This document shows, piece by piece, positions 1 through 5,705 of a stretch of 6,998 nt of DNA. The notes beneath the pieces were generated by a model, which saw only the letters and a program-made list of their open reading frames with translations, was not told the DNA's origin and made no database searches. The position numbers and the translations under genes were made by a program. The stretch comes from Stagnihabitans sp039932095 (GTDB lineage: Bacteria > Pseudomonadota > Alphaproteobacteria > Rhodobacterales > Rhodobacteraceae): positions 1 to 6,998 of the forward strand of contig JBDTQR010000222.1 of NCBI GenBank assembly GCA_039932095.1. The letters are read 5' to 3'. How positions within the stretch are numbered: the stretch's first letter is position 1; each line of letters begins with the position of its first letter.

Positions 1-135
1 ACCAAAGGCCGCCACGACCCCTGCGTCGGCATCCGCGCCGTGCCGGTGGGCGAGGCGATGATGGCCTGCGTCCTCGCCGACCACATCCTGCTCGACCGCG
101 CCCAGACCGGCGGGATGAGGGGGCGGATCGGCTGA
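1..135 (+). CDS. aroC: Chorismate synthase, C-terminal end (partial)
   Basis: Reading frame 1 is open from the window edge to a TGA at 133-135 and gives the last 44 residues of a protein. It begins TKGRHDPCVGIRAVPVGEAM, which contains the conserved C-terminal chorismate synthase signature (R-H-D-P-C, then a Gly/Ile/Arg and Pro-Val run) followed by the usual hydrophobic helix (MMACVLADHILL). Chorismate synthase is a cytosolic FMN-dependent enzyme that converts 5-enolpyruvylshikimate 3-phosphate to chorismate, the last common step before aromatic amino acids and folate. The start and most of the enzyme lie left of the window. The gene is convergent with the small secreted-protein gene, with 18 bases between the stop codons. 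A weak 5 bp inverted repeat (147-151 with 162-166) lies at the junction; I do not call it a terminator. The identification is firm from the signature; intactness upstream cannot be judged. Confidence 0.92.
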   Translation, partial: TKGRHDPCVGIRAVPVGEAMMACVLADHILLDRAQTGGMRGRIG

Positions 136-153
136 CCGCCCCCGAAGCCCGGT

Positions 154-579
154 TCAGGTCGCGGGCCCCTGGCGGCGCGCGCATTGCAGCTTGGTCTCCG
201 CCGTGATGACGACCTGCAGCCGCAGTTTGCTGCGGTCGGTATAGTCCTCCGGGTTCGCCAAGGGGCCCTTCACATACATGCCAATTCCGCCGAACCTGTC
301 CTTCACCTCGTTGCTGAGGACGATAAAGCCCGGCGCGTCCACCCAGTCGTCCTTGTTCAGCTTGCCATAGGTGCCAACCTTGCCTTCGGGATTGATGAAG
401 GCATAGCTCAGATCGGCGACAACAATCGCCCCCAGATAAGCGCCGGCGCTGTCCCGGCAGTCCCAGGTTCCATCGGCGAACAGCCCAAGGGTGGTGCCGT
501 CAAGAATTGGGGCGTCCTGGGCCTGCGCGGCATCGGCCAGAACCAGAGCCACGGCAGCCATGGCAAGATATTTCAACAT
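154..579 (-). CDS. Small secreted protein of unknown function
   Basis: I do not recognise this family. From the ATG at 579 the product is 141 residues. It starts with a clear Sec-type signal peptide: Met-Leu-Lys, a hydrophobic core to about residue 15, and a probable cleavage site after A-Q-A (residue 20, next residues QD). The mature part of about 121 residues is beta-rich looking, has no membrane segment, and carries exactly two cysteines (C41 and C133) at opposite ends, which suits one disulphide in the periplasm. The start is set by an AGGAG at 590-586, six bases before the ATG at 579. The adjacent in-frame ATG at 582 is the only close rival, and the frame open to 726 lacks a plausible leader. 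The upstream neighbour on the same strand is the membrane-tethered BTAD regulator, whose stop is 196 bases away, so the gene probably has its own promoter. Secretion is a strong call; the role is unknown. Confidence 0.78.
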   Translation of the reverse strand: MLKYLAMAAVALVLADAAQAQDAPILDGTTLGLFADGTWDCRDSAGAYLGAIVVADLSYAFINPEGKVGTYGKLNKDDWVDAPGFIVLSNEVKDRFGGIGMYVKGPLANPEDYTDRSKLRLQVVITAETKLQCARRQGPAT

Positions 580-585
580 CATGAT

Positions 586-590
586 CTCCT
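586..590 (-). promoter_or_regulatory. Ribosome binding site of the small secreted protein
   Basis: The - strand reads AGGAGATCATGATG. The AGGAG core lies six bases before the ATG at 579 and three before the ATG at 582. It is the strongest Shine-Dalgarno match I noticed in the window and decides the start: it puts the signal peptide at the N terminus and rules out the longer open frame reaching 726. Confidence 0.7.
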
Positions 591-701
591 TTCGTTTGGC
601 TTTGCATTTGGTTTGCCGGAGCCGCTCATACTGTCCCTGCCTGGTCTGGCCGACCGGTATGGCCTTCGCTGCGGCCGGTTCAGGATGTGCGGCCCCGCGT
701 T

Positions 702-748
702 CGTCAGCCGTCAATTCCGGCGTCAACTCTCGAGGGCCGCTGCGTCAA
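702..748 (-). repeat. Cluster of TTGACG-type direct repeats
   Basis: On the - strand the heptamer TTGACGC occurs at 748-742 and again at 726-720, exactly 22 bp apart. TTGACGG follows at 714-708 (12 bp further), and a related CTGACG sits at 707-702. The cluster lies between the BTAD regulator gene and the small secreted-protein gene, about 125-170 bases before the latter's start. Family knowledge: Streptomyces SARP regulators with this winged-helix/BTAD fold bind heptameric direct repeats spaced by about 11 or 22 bp. TTGACG also resembles a -35 hexamer, but I find no convincing -10 box at 16-18 bp from any copy. Whether this is an operator is inference. Confidence 0.4.
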
Positions 749-773
749 AAAGGCCTGCGCCGGCTCGGCTGGC
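747..773 (-). terminator. Candidate intrinsic terminator after the BTAD regulator
   Basis: Just after the regulator's TAG (778-776) the - strand can fold a bulged GC-rich hairpin: GCC (773-771) with GGC (755-753) outside, and GCCG (769-766) with CGGC (762-759) inside a 3-base loop. It is followed at once by C and five T (751-747). Position and T run fit a Rho-independent terminator; the bulges make it only moderately convincing. Its T run overlaps the first TTGACGC repeat. Confidence 0.42.
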
Positions 774-775
774 AT

Positions 776-2833
776 CTAATTCGAGACCGAAAAGTATCTG
801 ACTTCATCGGCCGACACGAAAACGAACTCCGAGTCGCGGTCTTGCTCGCTCGCGGCGCGAAAGATCGGGCCGCAGATTTCGCCCTTGGCCGGACGATCGG
901 TTGCAACCAGGCACAACTCTTCTTCCCGCAGGAACTGACGACCCGCCTGTCGGTCCGTGTCGCTACGGTAGGTGAAGCTGCCCTCGGCATCGCTGTCCAA
1001 CTGAAACGCGCTGCCGTCGCCCAACTGTCCGGACCATCTGGCGTCCGTGGTGATGGCCGCAAGTTCGGGGCCGGTCAGCCGCATCGCCTCGGTGCCCTTG
1101 AATCCATAGGGCCAATCTGGCACCCCAGCCCGCCGCAAGCCTTCCAGAAGCCGCCCCAAGTGTTTTTCGGAAAGCAATGAGGCATAGCGGGCCGCAATCC
1201 GGTGCAGGTTTGTCGTCGGCGTCTGCTCCATCAGGCTGTCCTTGAACTGGTTCGCCAGCCGGATCCGGCCTTGAAGCGAAAGGGCCGCCGCCAGATGTTC
1301 CAGCATCAGGGCATTCCGCGGCATCTCTGGCCAGACCGAAACGAAATCAGCGATGGCCCCGTCATAGCGTCCGTCGGCAAAGGCCACCTGACCAAAGATC
1401 ATCAGCCATTCAGGTCGCGGCACCGGATCCAGCCGCTGCAACAGCTTCAACTCGGCCCGCGCTTCGGAATTGTTTCCGGCATAGGACAGCAGCAGCGCCA
1501 GATTGGCATGGGCCTCGGCACTTTTGGGCGCCGCCGCCACCGCCCGGCGGGCCGAAGTCAGCGCACTGTCGCGGGCACCGTCTTCCGCCTGGATGCGCGA
1601 CAGGACGATCAGCGCACGGGCGTTGCCGGGGTCGATCTGCAAGGCGTGACCTGCCGCCTCATAGGCCTCGACGCGCGCGGTCAAGGACGGCGAATTGCCA
1701 TCAAGACTGCCTTGCCATAGCCCGACCGTGACCAGAGCAAAGCCGGCATAGGCATCGGCAAATTCCGGGTCGAGCACGATGGCGCGCCGGTAGGCCGCCA
1801 GAATGATGCCCGCCTCGCCGGTGTCGCCGGGTGCCTGCCGCAGTGCCTCGGCCCGCATGTATTGATCATACGCCTCCAGATTGCGGGTCGGAATCCTGTC
1901 GATCAGCACCGCCTCGCTGGTGCCGGGGCGAGCGGTGCCCGGGCCAGATGATGGGCTGGCCGGGTATAGCCAATAGCCGATCGCCAGGGTCACTCCCGCC
2001 GCAACGGTCACTGCCCCTCCAGCCACCCGCCACACCCGGCTCCGGGTCGGGCGGTCGGCACCGACTGCAGGCAGCCTCGCAGACATCTCTGCCGGGGTCA
2101 CGGACCGCGCCGCGGTGGCGCGTTGCGGGGCCGAGAGCACCGCCGGCGGGCGCAACGGCGTCACCCCGAATTCAGCCTGCATCATCGCCCGGAACCCATC
2201 GTCCTGATCCCGCGCCTCGCGGTGGCGACCCAGCTTTTGAAGGGCGTCGACCAGACAGCCATGCAGCGCCTCGTTGAACGGATCCAGACCAAGACCACGC
2301 CGCGCCGCCCTTGTCGCAAGGTCGTACTGATGGTCGCGGTCATAAAGGCCGATCAGGTCACTGGCGACCCGCAACGCCTGATCCCGCAGCCGATTGCGTT
2401 CCTGCAGGAAATAGCCATCCGGCGCCAGACCGATGAGGTCGATCCCCTCCAGCAGGTCACCGCGATAAAGGCCCAGCGCCGTTTCCAGATTGGCCGCGTC
2501 GCCAGACTTTGCCAACTGGTCGAATTCGGCCACATCCGTCCGGACTGCGACCGGATCCAGCCGCAGCGACGTGCCGTCCGCCACCAGTGCATCGGGAACC
2601 GGTTCCAGCGTCTGACGAATGGTCCAGATCAGTTGCCGCAAACTGGCGCGTGCCTGCGCATCGGCCCGGTCGCCCCACAACATGGTGCTCAGCGTGCTGC
2701 GGTCCAGCTGCGCCCCGCCCGCAAGGGCCAGACGCGCCAGCAACAGCTGCGGCCGCGCCCCGGACAGTTTCACGGCATCGCCGGACCCAGTGGCAATTTC
2801 GAACCGCCCCAAAAGTCGCAAAACCACCGGCAT
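776..2833 (-). CDS. Membrane-tethered winged-helix/BTAD/TPR transcriptional regulator
   Basis: From the ATG at 2833 the product is 685 residues. Residues 1-95 look like an OmpR-type winged helix as found in SARP/AfsR-like activators (LRLLGRFEI start; L-S-G-A-R-P-Q-L-L-L-A-R-L-A-L; MLWGDRADAQARASLRQLIW). Residues about 100-230 match a bacterial transcriptional activation domain (VAEFDQLA, LYRGDLLEG, LQERNRLRDQALR, LDPFNEALHGCLVDAL, with A/L-rich helical repeats). After a Pro/Ala-rich linker comes one membrane helix at about 268-290, preceded by R-P-T-R-S-R-V-W-R, so by positive-inside the N half is cytoplasmic. Residues about 320-535 are TPR-like (AYRRAIVLDPEFADAYA; ARRAVAAAPKSAEAHANLA). The last 105 residues form a separate domain with two cysteines, C641 and C654, likely periplasmic. 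This is a CadC/ToxR-like arrangement; the signal is unknown. A GTG at 2863 would add ten residues. I prefer 2833 because GGGGA lies 5 bases upstream and the fold begins there. The gene starts 135 bases after the GST-like gene. Confidence 0.82.
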   Translation of the reverse strand: MPVVLRLLGRFEIATGSGDAVKLSGARPQLLLARLALAGGAQLDRSTLSTMLWGDRADAQARASLRQLIWTIRQTLEPVPDALVADGTSLRLDPVAVRTDVAEFDQLAKSGDAANLETALGLYRGDLLEGIDLIGLAPDGYFLQERNRLRDQALRVASDLIGLYDRDHQYDLATRAARRGLGLDPFNEALHGCLVDALQKLGRHREARDQDDGFRAMMQAEFGVTPLRPPAVLSAPQRATAARSVTPAEMSARLPAVGADRPTRSRVWRVAGGAVTVAAGVTLAIGYWLYPASPSSGPGTARPGTSEAVLIDRIPTRNLEAYDQYMRAEALRQAPGDTGEAGIILAAYRRAIVLDPEFADAYAGFALVTVGLWQGSLDGNSPSLTARVEAYEAAGHALQIDPGNARALIVLSRIQAEDGARDSALTSARRAVAAAPKSAEAHANLALLLSYAGNNSEARAELKLLQRLDPVPRPEWLMIFGQVAFADGRYDGAIADFVSVWPEMPRNALMLEHLAAALSLQGRIRLANQFKDSLMEQTPTTNLHRIAARYASLLSEKHLGRLLEGLRRAGVPDWPYGFKGTEAMRLTGPELAAITTDARWSGQLGDGSAFQLDSDAEGSFTYRSDTDRQAGRQFLREEELCLVATDRPAKGEICGPIFRAASEQDRDSEFVFVSADEVRYFSVSN

Positions 2834-2941
2834 CTTGTTCCCCGTAACCGGGACCTCGGCCACATGCGGCCGACCTGATGCCAGACGATAGCATCATTGC
2901 TGCCACCAATCCACAGCGACGGCCCGGCAGCGCAGGTCCGC

Positions 2942-2961
2942 CCCGGCGGCCTCCCGCCAGG
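2942..2961 (-). other. GC-rich stem-loop downstream of the GST-like gene
   Basis: Seven bases beyond the GST-like stop codon, the - strand transcript can form an 8 bp stem, CCTGGCGG (2961-2954) with CCGCCGGG (2949-2942), including one G-U pair and a GAGG loop. No T tract follows, so it is not a standard intrinsic terminator. It could be an mRNA-stabilising 3' hairpin or part of a Rho-dependent stop between this gene and the regulator gene. High local GC makes a chance hairpin quite possible. Confidence 0.3.
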
Positions 2962-2968
2962 CGGCAGT

Positions 2969-3634
2969 TCAGAAATCGAGGTCTGCGTAATGTGCCGGCG
3001 GTGGAAATCCCGGCACCTGATCGGCCAGCAGGGTCCGGAACGACGGCCGCGATTTGATCTTGGCATACCAGTCCTTCACGGCGGCAGACCGGTTCCAGTC
3101 GACATCCGAAATATAGTCCAGCGAACTCAGATGCGCCGCTGCGGCAAAGTCAGCCAGCGTCATCACATCGCCCGCCAACCAGCGTCGCTGCTCCAGCAAT
3201 CCATGCATGTAATCCAGATGGTGCTTGATCCGCCCGGCCCCGGATTTCACATTCTTGCTGTCGGGATAGCCCTGCCCCATGATCTTCTTGTGGATCCGCT
3301 CGTACAGCAGCTTGGACGTCACCTCGCCGTGGAACTTGTCGTCAAACCACGCGCACAACCGCCGCACCTCATATCTTGTGTCCGGATCACGCGGCATCAG
3401 CGGGTTGACCGGCACCGTCTCTTCCAGATACTCGCAGATCGCCTGACTTTCCGACAGGACCTTGCTGTCGATCCTCAGGACCGGAACCTTGCCCGCAGGG
3501 TTGCGTCGCAGGAAATCGGGTGAGCCTTCCCAATAACGCTCCTCGACCAGCTCCACCTCCAGCTTCTTTTCCGCCAGCGTCAGACGAACCTTGCGGCAGA
3601 ACGGCGAGAGCGGGAAATGATAAAGACGGATCAT
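2969..3634 (-). CDS. Glutathione S-transferase family protein
   Basis: The product is 221 residues, normal for a cytosolic GST. Residues 1-80 are the thioredoxin-fold domain: an opening beta strand (MIRLYHFPL), then S-P-F-C-R-K-V at 10-16 at the top of the first helix, the cis-proline in K-V-P-V-L (P51), and the glutathione gamma-glutamyl binding pair E62-S63 in S-E-S-Q-A-I. Residues about 88-205 are the all-helical domain, with the folding motif G-D-V-M-T-L-A-D-F at 155-163 and S-R-P-S-F-R near the end. Ser10 or Cys13 is the likely thiol-activating residue, so a beta/omega-like or Ser-type enzyme is possible; the substrate cannot be read from sequence. No signal peptide, so cytosolic. It starts 76 bases after mtgA on the same strand, and its ATG at 3634 has only a weak AAAGG upstream. 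Family assignment is strong; the physiological reaction is unknown. Confidence 0.88.
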   Translation of the reverse strand: MIRLYHFPLSPFCRKVRLTLAEKKLEVELVEERYWEGSPDFLRRNPAGKVPVLRIDSKVLSESQAICEYLEETVPVNPLMPRDPDTRYEVRRLCAWFDDKFHGEVTSKLLYERIHKKIMGQGYPDSKNVKSGAGRIKHHLDYMHGLLEQRRWLAGDVMTLADFAAAAHLSSLDYISDVDWNRSAAVKDWYAKIKSRPSFRTLLADQVPGFPPPAHYADLDF

Positions 3635-3710
3635 TGCACAGGGCCTTTGCGGAAAGCGTACCCTTCAATGCATCGCTATCACGCGGAATTCAACCGTCTA
3701 GCGTGCCGGG

Positions 3711-4454
3711 TCAGTCCTTGACCTCAAAACAATCGGCCCGACCATCCGCCGCAATCGTCTCGGCCCCGGCCAGAATCTGCCGCCCCCGGTTGCGGACATA
3801 GGGGCCGGGCTTGGCGGCGTCATATTCCTTGGGGTTGGGCAAAGATGCGGCCAGCCGCGCGGCCTGTACTGGGGTAAGATCCCGTGCATCGACCTTGAAC
3901 AATGCCTGCGCCGCCGCCTGCACGCCAAACACTCCCTCGGCAAACTCGGCCTCGTTCAGATACAGTTCCAATATCCGCTCTTTGGACCACATCACCTCGA
4001 CCACCGGCACCAGCAGCGCCTCCATGGCCTTGCGGACCCACGACCGGCCCTGCCACAGCAGCACATTCTTCACCACCTGCTGATCCAGCGTCGACGCCCC
4101 CCGCTTCGAGCCTTCCTGAATGGCTGCCCGGATCGCCTCCATGTCAAAGCCCCAGTGCAGGCAGAAATTGGCATCTTCCCCTGCCACCACAGACCGGGCC
4201 ATCGCCGGGGCAATATCCTCGATATTCACCCAAGACCGCTTGATCCCGCCCAGTCGCCAGCTTTCGGACCACTGATACAGGTTGCCCGGCGGCGGCAGGA
4301 ACGAAAACAGAAAGATCACCAGCAGGTAGAACCCCACCACACAGGTCAATCCGCGCCAGACCCAACCCCAGACCCGCCGCCACAACGGACGGCGTTTGCT
4401 CACGGCCTCGGCCGCCGGTTTTCTGGTTCTTCTGGATGCAGTCTTGCTCGCCAT
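3711..4454 (-). CDS. mtgA: Monofunctional biosynthetic peptidoglycan glycosyltransferase
   Basis: The product is 247 residues, the usual size for MtgA. It polymerises lipid II into glycan strands at the outer face of the inner membrane and has no transpeptidase domain. Features in order: a basic cytoplasmic tail (residues 1-32), one membrane helix (about 33-53), then a GT51 domain with A-G-E-D-A-N-F at 91-97 (catalytic Glu93), H100-W-G-F-D, G-A-S-T-L-D-Q-Q at 119-126, L-L-W-Q-G-R-S-W-V-R-K at 132-142, and E-L-Y-L-N-E-A-E-F at 163-171, where Glu168 or Glu170 is the candidate second acid. A-R-L-A-A-S-L-P-N-P follows at 199-208. The oddity is Asp124 where most GT51 enzymes have Ser or Thr (G-S-T-I-S-Q-Q). 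The start at 4454 gives a good membrane topology but has only a weak AGG leader; an upstream in-frame ATG (4472) is closed two codons later by TAG. It lies 63 bases after the Hint gene. Identity is firm. Confidence 0.93.
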   Translation of the reverse strand: MASKTASRRTRKPAAEAVSKRRPLWRRVWGWVWRGLTCVVGFYLLVIFLFSFLPPPGNLYQWSESWRLGGIKRSWVNIEDIAPAMARSVVAGEDANFCLHWGFDMEAIRAAIQEGSKRGASTLDQQVVKNVLLWQGRSWVRKAMEALLVPVVEVMWSKERILELYLNEAEFAEGVFGVQAAAQALFKVDARDLTPVQAARLAASLPNPKEYDAAKPGPYVRNRGRQILAGAETIAADGRADCFEVKD

Positions 4455-4517
4455 TCCCGCAGCCTAAACCATCGCACAGGGCAGTTGAAAAGAGGGTTCG
4501 CAACATTTCCCGCCAGA

Positions 4518-5462
4518 TCAGGCCGCCAGCAACACCCGCGCCTCGTGCGCCTTGATCACCGGCCGCGCCACCTGCCAGTGCGGCGTGGCAGCGTCAGCCA
4601 GGTCCGGAAACAGCTCGGTCAGTTCCTGACGGAGCGCCTCATCCCCGTTCAGGATCGTGGCACCGGGATGAAAGCTTTCTGCCAGCATACCTTCGGCCCG
4701 GACGATTTCGTGCTGATCGAACATGAAGTGGCAATAGGTCACCTCGCGGCAGGGCCTCACCTCGACCGTGCTGTCATTCACCAGATGCTTGGCCGCGACC
4801 AGAACCTCTGGCGTGCCAAGATAAACCTCGGCCCGCACGCCGCGCAGCAGGATGCGGTGCTGCGGAGACACCAACACAGGCCGCTGATTGCCCAGCACAC
4901 CCTTGCAGAATCGGATCGGGGCGAACCGGCCATAGCCCGGCACCGTCCGTTGCCCGACCCAAGCCAACGGCTTCGCACCATTGTCCAACGTCATCACCAG
5001 ATCGCCGGGTAGCAGATCCTCGACCAGCGACCAGCCAGTCGGGGTCCGTATCCGGGTTCCAGCGACGAAACACGGCGGCCCCATCGCCGCGATGGTGACC
5101 TGAGAGTTGATCGGCGTCCAACTTGTCCCGACCAGCGTCGCGTTGGACAGATGGCTGGCACTCAGCGGCGAGAAATAGGCGTGGCCATCGGTGGTATAGA
5201 ACGTGACGCCGGTGATGTTTTCGATTGTGCCGTCGTTGTGCATGACGGTGACGGTGTCGCCGTTCCAGACTGCCGTGATGTTGCTGCCATTGATCTGGTC
5301 ATAGACGCGGCTGTGGCCAACCCGCGCGCTGTCTGAGGCCCGGAGCACGCCGTTATTGTTGGAATCGGTGATCGTCAGCGCAGAAACCGTCAGCGTAGAG
5401 CCCGGAGAAGGCGGCAGATAGGGGTCGAAAATATAGAACTGATCGACGTAATTCGTGGGCAT
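4518..5462 (-). CDS. Hint-domain (Hedgehog/intein fold) protein
   Basis: From the ATG at 5462 the product is 314 residues. AAGGCGG lies four bases upstream, which favours this start over the GTG at 5486, where AAGG abuts the codon. There is no signal peptide. Residues 1-128 form an N-terminal region that begins MPTNYVDQFYIFDPYLPP and contains D-S-N-N-N-G-V-L-R-A-S-D (33-44), spaced like an EF-hand or dockerin calcium loop. A Hint domain of the Hint_2 type follows: G-P-P-C-F-V-A-G-T-R-I with the nucleophile candidate C131, then V-E-D-L-L-P-G-D-L-V, the histidine motif V-S-P-Q-H-R (H202), and C-H-F-M-F-D-Q-H-E-I (244-253). The rest is an Ala/Leu-rich tail. There is no C-terminal His-Asn plus nucleophile splice junction, so this is not a splicing intein; N-S acyl shift and self-cleavage are possible. 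Proteins of this shape are common in Rhodobacteraceae and, as far as I know, have no established function. It sits between gltB and mtgA. Confidence 0.85.
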   Translation of the reverse strand: MPTNYVDQFYIFDPYLPPSPGSTLTVSALTITDSNNNGVLRASDSARVGHSRVYDQINGSNITAVWNGDTVTVMHNDGTIENITGVTFYTTDGHAYFSPLSASHLSNATLVGTSWTPINSQVTIAAMGPPCFVAGTRIRTPTGWSLVEDLLPGDLVMTLDNGAKPLAWVGQRTVPGYGRFAPIRFCKGVLGNQRPVLVSPQHRILLRGVRAEVYLGTPEVLVAAKHLVNDSTVEVRPCREVTYCHFMFDQHEIVRAEGMLAESFHPGATILNGDEALRQELTELFPDLADAATPHWQVARPVIKAHEARVLLAA

Positions 5463-5514
5463 TGCACCGCCTTTAGAAACAATCACCCTTCGGCGCTAGA
5501 AACCGATTGGGGCC

Positions 5515-5544
5515 AGATTGTGGCAGAAATGCGCCGGTATTTGG
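5515..5544. repeat. Direct repeat, copy A (gltB 3'-end-like)
   Basis: This 30 bp stretch matches copy B at 5678-5705: the first 13 bases are identical (AGATTGTGGCAGA), then after a 2-base gap 12 of 15 match. A 5 bp inverted repeat, CCGGT (5534-5538) with ACCGG (5545-5549), overlaps its right end. It lies in the leader region of the Hint gene. Confidence 0.6.
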
Positions 5545-5589
5545 ACCGGAGTCAGGGTGTCACAGTCAAGATGGTTGCAAAATATACCA
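5538..5589 (-). promoter_or_regulatory. Candidate promoter region of the Hint gene
   Basis: The gene needs its own promoter because a terminator lies between it and gltB. On the - strand there are two candidates. One is an extended -10, TGG-TATATT (5589-5581), with no good -35 upstream. The other is a -35-like TTGACT (5569-5564), whose best -10 (CAAATA at 5543-5538) is about 20 bp away and poor. Either would leave a leader of roughly 70-115 bases. Neither is strong; local AT-richness alone could produce them. Confidence 0.25.
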
Positions 5590-5632
5590 TTTTTTAAGGA
5601 TTTTTCATCCATTCAATTCAGCAGCTTGCCTC

Positions 5633-5670
5633 AAAAGAACGCCCTCGGACCGATATTGTCCAGGGGCGTT
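5633..5670 (-). terminator. Intrinsic terminator of gltB
   Basis: Beginning 28 bases after the gltB stop, the - strand forms a 7 bp stem, AACGCCC (5670-5664) with GGGCGTT (5644-5638), that encloses a further GGAC/GTCC pairing, followed by CTTTT (5637-5633). The + strand reading also ends in TTTT (5669-5672), so it might work in both directions, although no + strand gene ends nearby. Placement and shape make it a good terminator that separates gltB from the Hint gene. Confidence 0.68.
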
Positions 5671-5677
5671 TTCAACT

Positions 5678-5705
5678 AGATTGTGGCAGATGTGCCGCTA
5701 TTCGG
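5678..5705. repeat. Direct repeat, copy B (over the gltB stop codon)
   Basis: This 28 bp partner of copy A (5515-5544) covers the last codons and TAG stop of gltB (5698-5700) plus the first 20 bases downstream. The two starts are 163 bp apart. It also carries a short inverted repeat, GCCG (5694-5697) with CGGC (5703-5706), at nearly the same relative place as the one in copy A. Confidence 0.6.

Noticed and set aside
136..166. Terminator between aroC and the convergent gene
   Set aside because: Only a 5 bp inverted repeat (147-151 with 162-166) with no T tract on either strand, and it overlaps the convergent stop codon.
580..726. A longer N terminus for the small secreted protein, starting at 726
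   Set aside because: It would bury a clear signal peptide and a well-placed AGGAG inside the coding region; the extra 49 residues look like translated leader.
1831..2878. Long + strand open frames opposite the regulator gene (1831-2277 and 2123-2878)
   Set aside because: They are rich in Arg, Pro, Gln and His, show no recognisable domain, and mirror a - strand frame with clear winged-helix, BTAD and TPR sequence. This is the usual high-GC antisense shadow.
3635..3710. Promoter for the GST-like gene in the mtgA-GST gap
   Set aside because: A TTGAAT is present on the - strand but the hexamer 17 bp downstream (CATTGA) is a poor -10, so I would not call it.
4155..5012. A 285-codon + strand open frame across mtgA and the Hint gene
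   Set aside because: It crosses two well-supported - strand genes and their intergenic gap, has His/Arg/Gln-rich low-complexity composition, and lacks any motif.
4518..5462. Reading the Hint protein as a splicing intein or homing element
   Set aside because: There is no host-protein extein, no endonuclease motif and no C-terminal His-Asn plus Cys/Ser/Thr junction; the sequence after the Hint domain is a short tail.
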